From: an uncultured Dorea sp.
GTDB taxonomy: Bacteria > Bacillota > Clostridia > Lachnospirales > Lachnospiraceae
Length of the DNA stretch: 6,006 nt
Direction of reading: 5' to 3'
NCBI GenBank assembly: GCA_910579335.1
Contig: CAJTUQ010000018.1
Location: 1 to 6,006 of the forward strand
The notes below the pieces were generated by a model. The model worked only from the letters and a program-made list of their open reading frames with translations, made no database searches and was not told the DNA's origin. Shown piece by piece: positions 5,615-6,006 of the stretch (the stretch's first letter is position 1; each line of letters begins with the position of its first letter). A program made the position numbers and the translations under genes.

Positions 5615-5781
5615 ATAAAATAACTTTTACAATTCATTATGCCGCTTATTATGCCTATGAAAGAGTTGCGGAATTGGAGAAAAAACATTTCGGATAAACA
5701 TAATACTATATCGCAATTTTCCGCATTGATAAGGTTCACAAAACAGTTTATACGATAACGATACCATATCAAGAACGCAAT
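5615..5781. other. AT-rich intergenic spacer, nothing convincing seen
   Basis: This stretch lies between the SEDS stop and the operator region. I see no RNA gene and no strong terminator or second promoter. TGCGGAA and TTCCGCA (plus 5667-5673 and 5719-5725) form a 7-bp inverted repeat, but with a loop of about 45 bases it is weak. Small open frames on the minus strand lack family features and ribosome binding sites. Confidence 0.5.
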
Positions 5782-6006
5782 CTATGCAATCTCCGCAACA
5801 TTCTGATACCGATAAATACTCAGCATTATCCCAAACAAGATGTAAGTGACTACCATGCTGCATCCGCCGTTCGTGATAAACGGGCAGTAAACCGGGCCGA
5901 TAAAAACAATTCCCATATTTGTCAGTATATACCACGCCGCCTGTACAGCAACCGCCGCTCCGCATCCTGCGCCCATAAGAAGTCCCAGATGATTTTTCTG
6001 CCGGAA
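5782..6006 (-). CDS. SEDS-family (FtsW/RodA/SpoVE) protein, C-terminal end
   Basis: The last 74 residues of a multi-pass membrane protein whose start lies beyond the right edge. SEDS proteins are peptidoglycan glycosyltransferases or their relatives, acting with class B penicillin-binding proteins in division, elongation or sporulation. Two hydrophobic segments are visible (about residues 8-28 and 51-64 of the fragment). Between them is NMGIVFIGPVYCPFITNGGCS (split here as NMGIVFIGP, 30-38, and CPFITNGGCS, 41-50), aligning with the family's N-x-G-x-x-P-x-x-G-x-x-x-PF-x-SYGGSS. The final LFGIMLSIYRYQNV is the typical last helix and cytoplasmic tail. It diverges from the usual signature by having Thr-Asn where Ser-Tyr is common. 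The stop is TAG at 5782-5784. Which paralogue it is (FtsW, RodA, SpoVE or an accessory type) cannot be told from this fragment, and no functional link to arginine synthesis is evident. Confidence 0.85.
   Translation of the reverse strand, partial: FRQKNHLGLLMGAGCGAAVAVQAAWYILTNMGIVFIGPVYCPFITNGGCSMVVTYILFGIMLSIYRYQNVAEIA

Noticed and set aside
5667..5725. Inverted repeat TGCGGAA/TTCCGCA as the terminator of the SEDS gene
   Set aside because: The stem is only 7 bp with a loop of about 45 bases and no T-run directly after it.
5545..5772. A 75-codon minus-strand open frame in the spacer before argC
   Set aside because: It runs through the predicted promoter, operator and inverted repeat, and shows only AT-rich hydrophobic composition.
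5627..5965. A 112-codon minus-strand open frame overlapping the SEDS C-terminus
   Set aside because: Its first half is the out-of-frame shadow of the SEDS gene, and the rest covers AT-rich spacer without a ribosome site or motif.
1..6006. CRISPR array, tRNA or rRNA gene, insertion sequence ends or attachment sites
   Set aside because: No regularly spaced repeats, no cloverleaf-like segments, and no transposase or integrase motif seen on either strand.

Overview
The window suggests a low-to-mid GC Gram-positive anaerobe, most likely a clostridium of the Lachnospiraceae type. This is inferred from the protein sequences (ArgJ, ArgD and the SEDS tail look clostridial), strong GGAGG-type ribosome binding sites, AT-rich intergenic DNA and an AhrC-like operator. 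I could not test it by a database search. Every supported gene lies on the minus strand, so transcription runs from right (6006) to left (1).

Layout in transcription order: (i) 6006-5782, the C-terminal end of a SEDS-family (FtsW/RodA/SpoVE) membrane protein. (ii) 5781-5524, an AT-rich intergenic region. Its left part holds a promoter with a consensus -10, overlapped by two ARG-box-like palindromes and enclosed in a perfect 14-bp inverted repeat. (iii) 5523-489, a compact arginine-biosynthesis operon: argC, a small GNAT acetyltransferase, argJ, argB, argD. (iv) 413-1, the N-terminal part of a DNA methyltransferase in markedly AT-richer DNA (about 33% GC by hand count; sampled lines inside the arg genes reach 50-60%).

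Together ArgJ (acetyl-group recycling and glutamate acetylation), ArgB (kinase), ArgC (reductase) and ArgD (aminotransferase) make up the cyclic acetylated route from glutamate to ornithine. The promoter architecture predicts repression by an ArgR/AhrC protein when arginine is plentiful. ArgB carries the N-terminal helix of arginine-inhibitable kinases, so a second level of feedback is likely. No argF, argG, argH, carAB or argR is present in the window.

The points most worth a second look are the operator/promoter arrangement, the GNAT gene embedded between argC and argJ (a possible accessory N-acetylglutamate synthase), the CTML cleavage site of ArgJ, the overlapping mini-ORFs before argB, and the compositional break after argD where a methyltransferase gene begins. 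I saw no evidence for a wholly new system. The best candidate for something accessory is the methyltransferase-bearing segment, which runs off the left edge.
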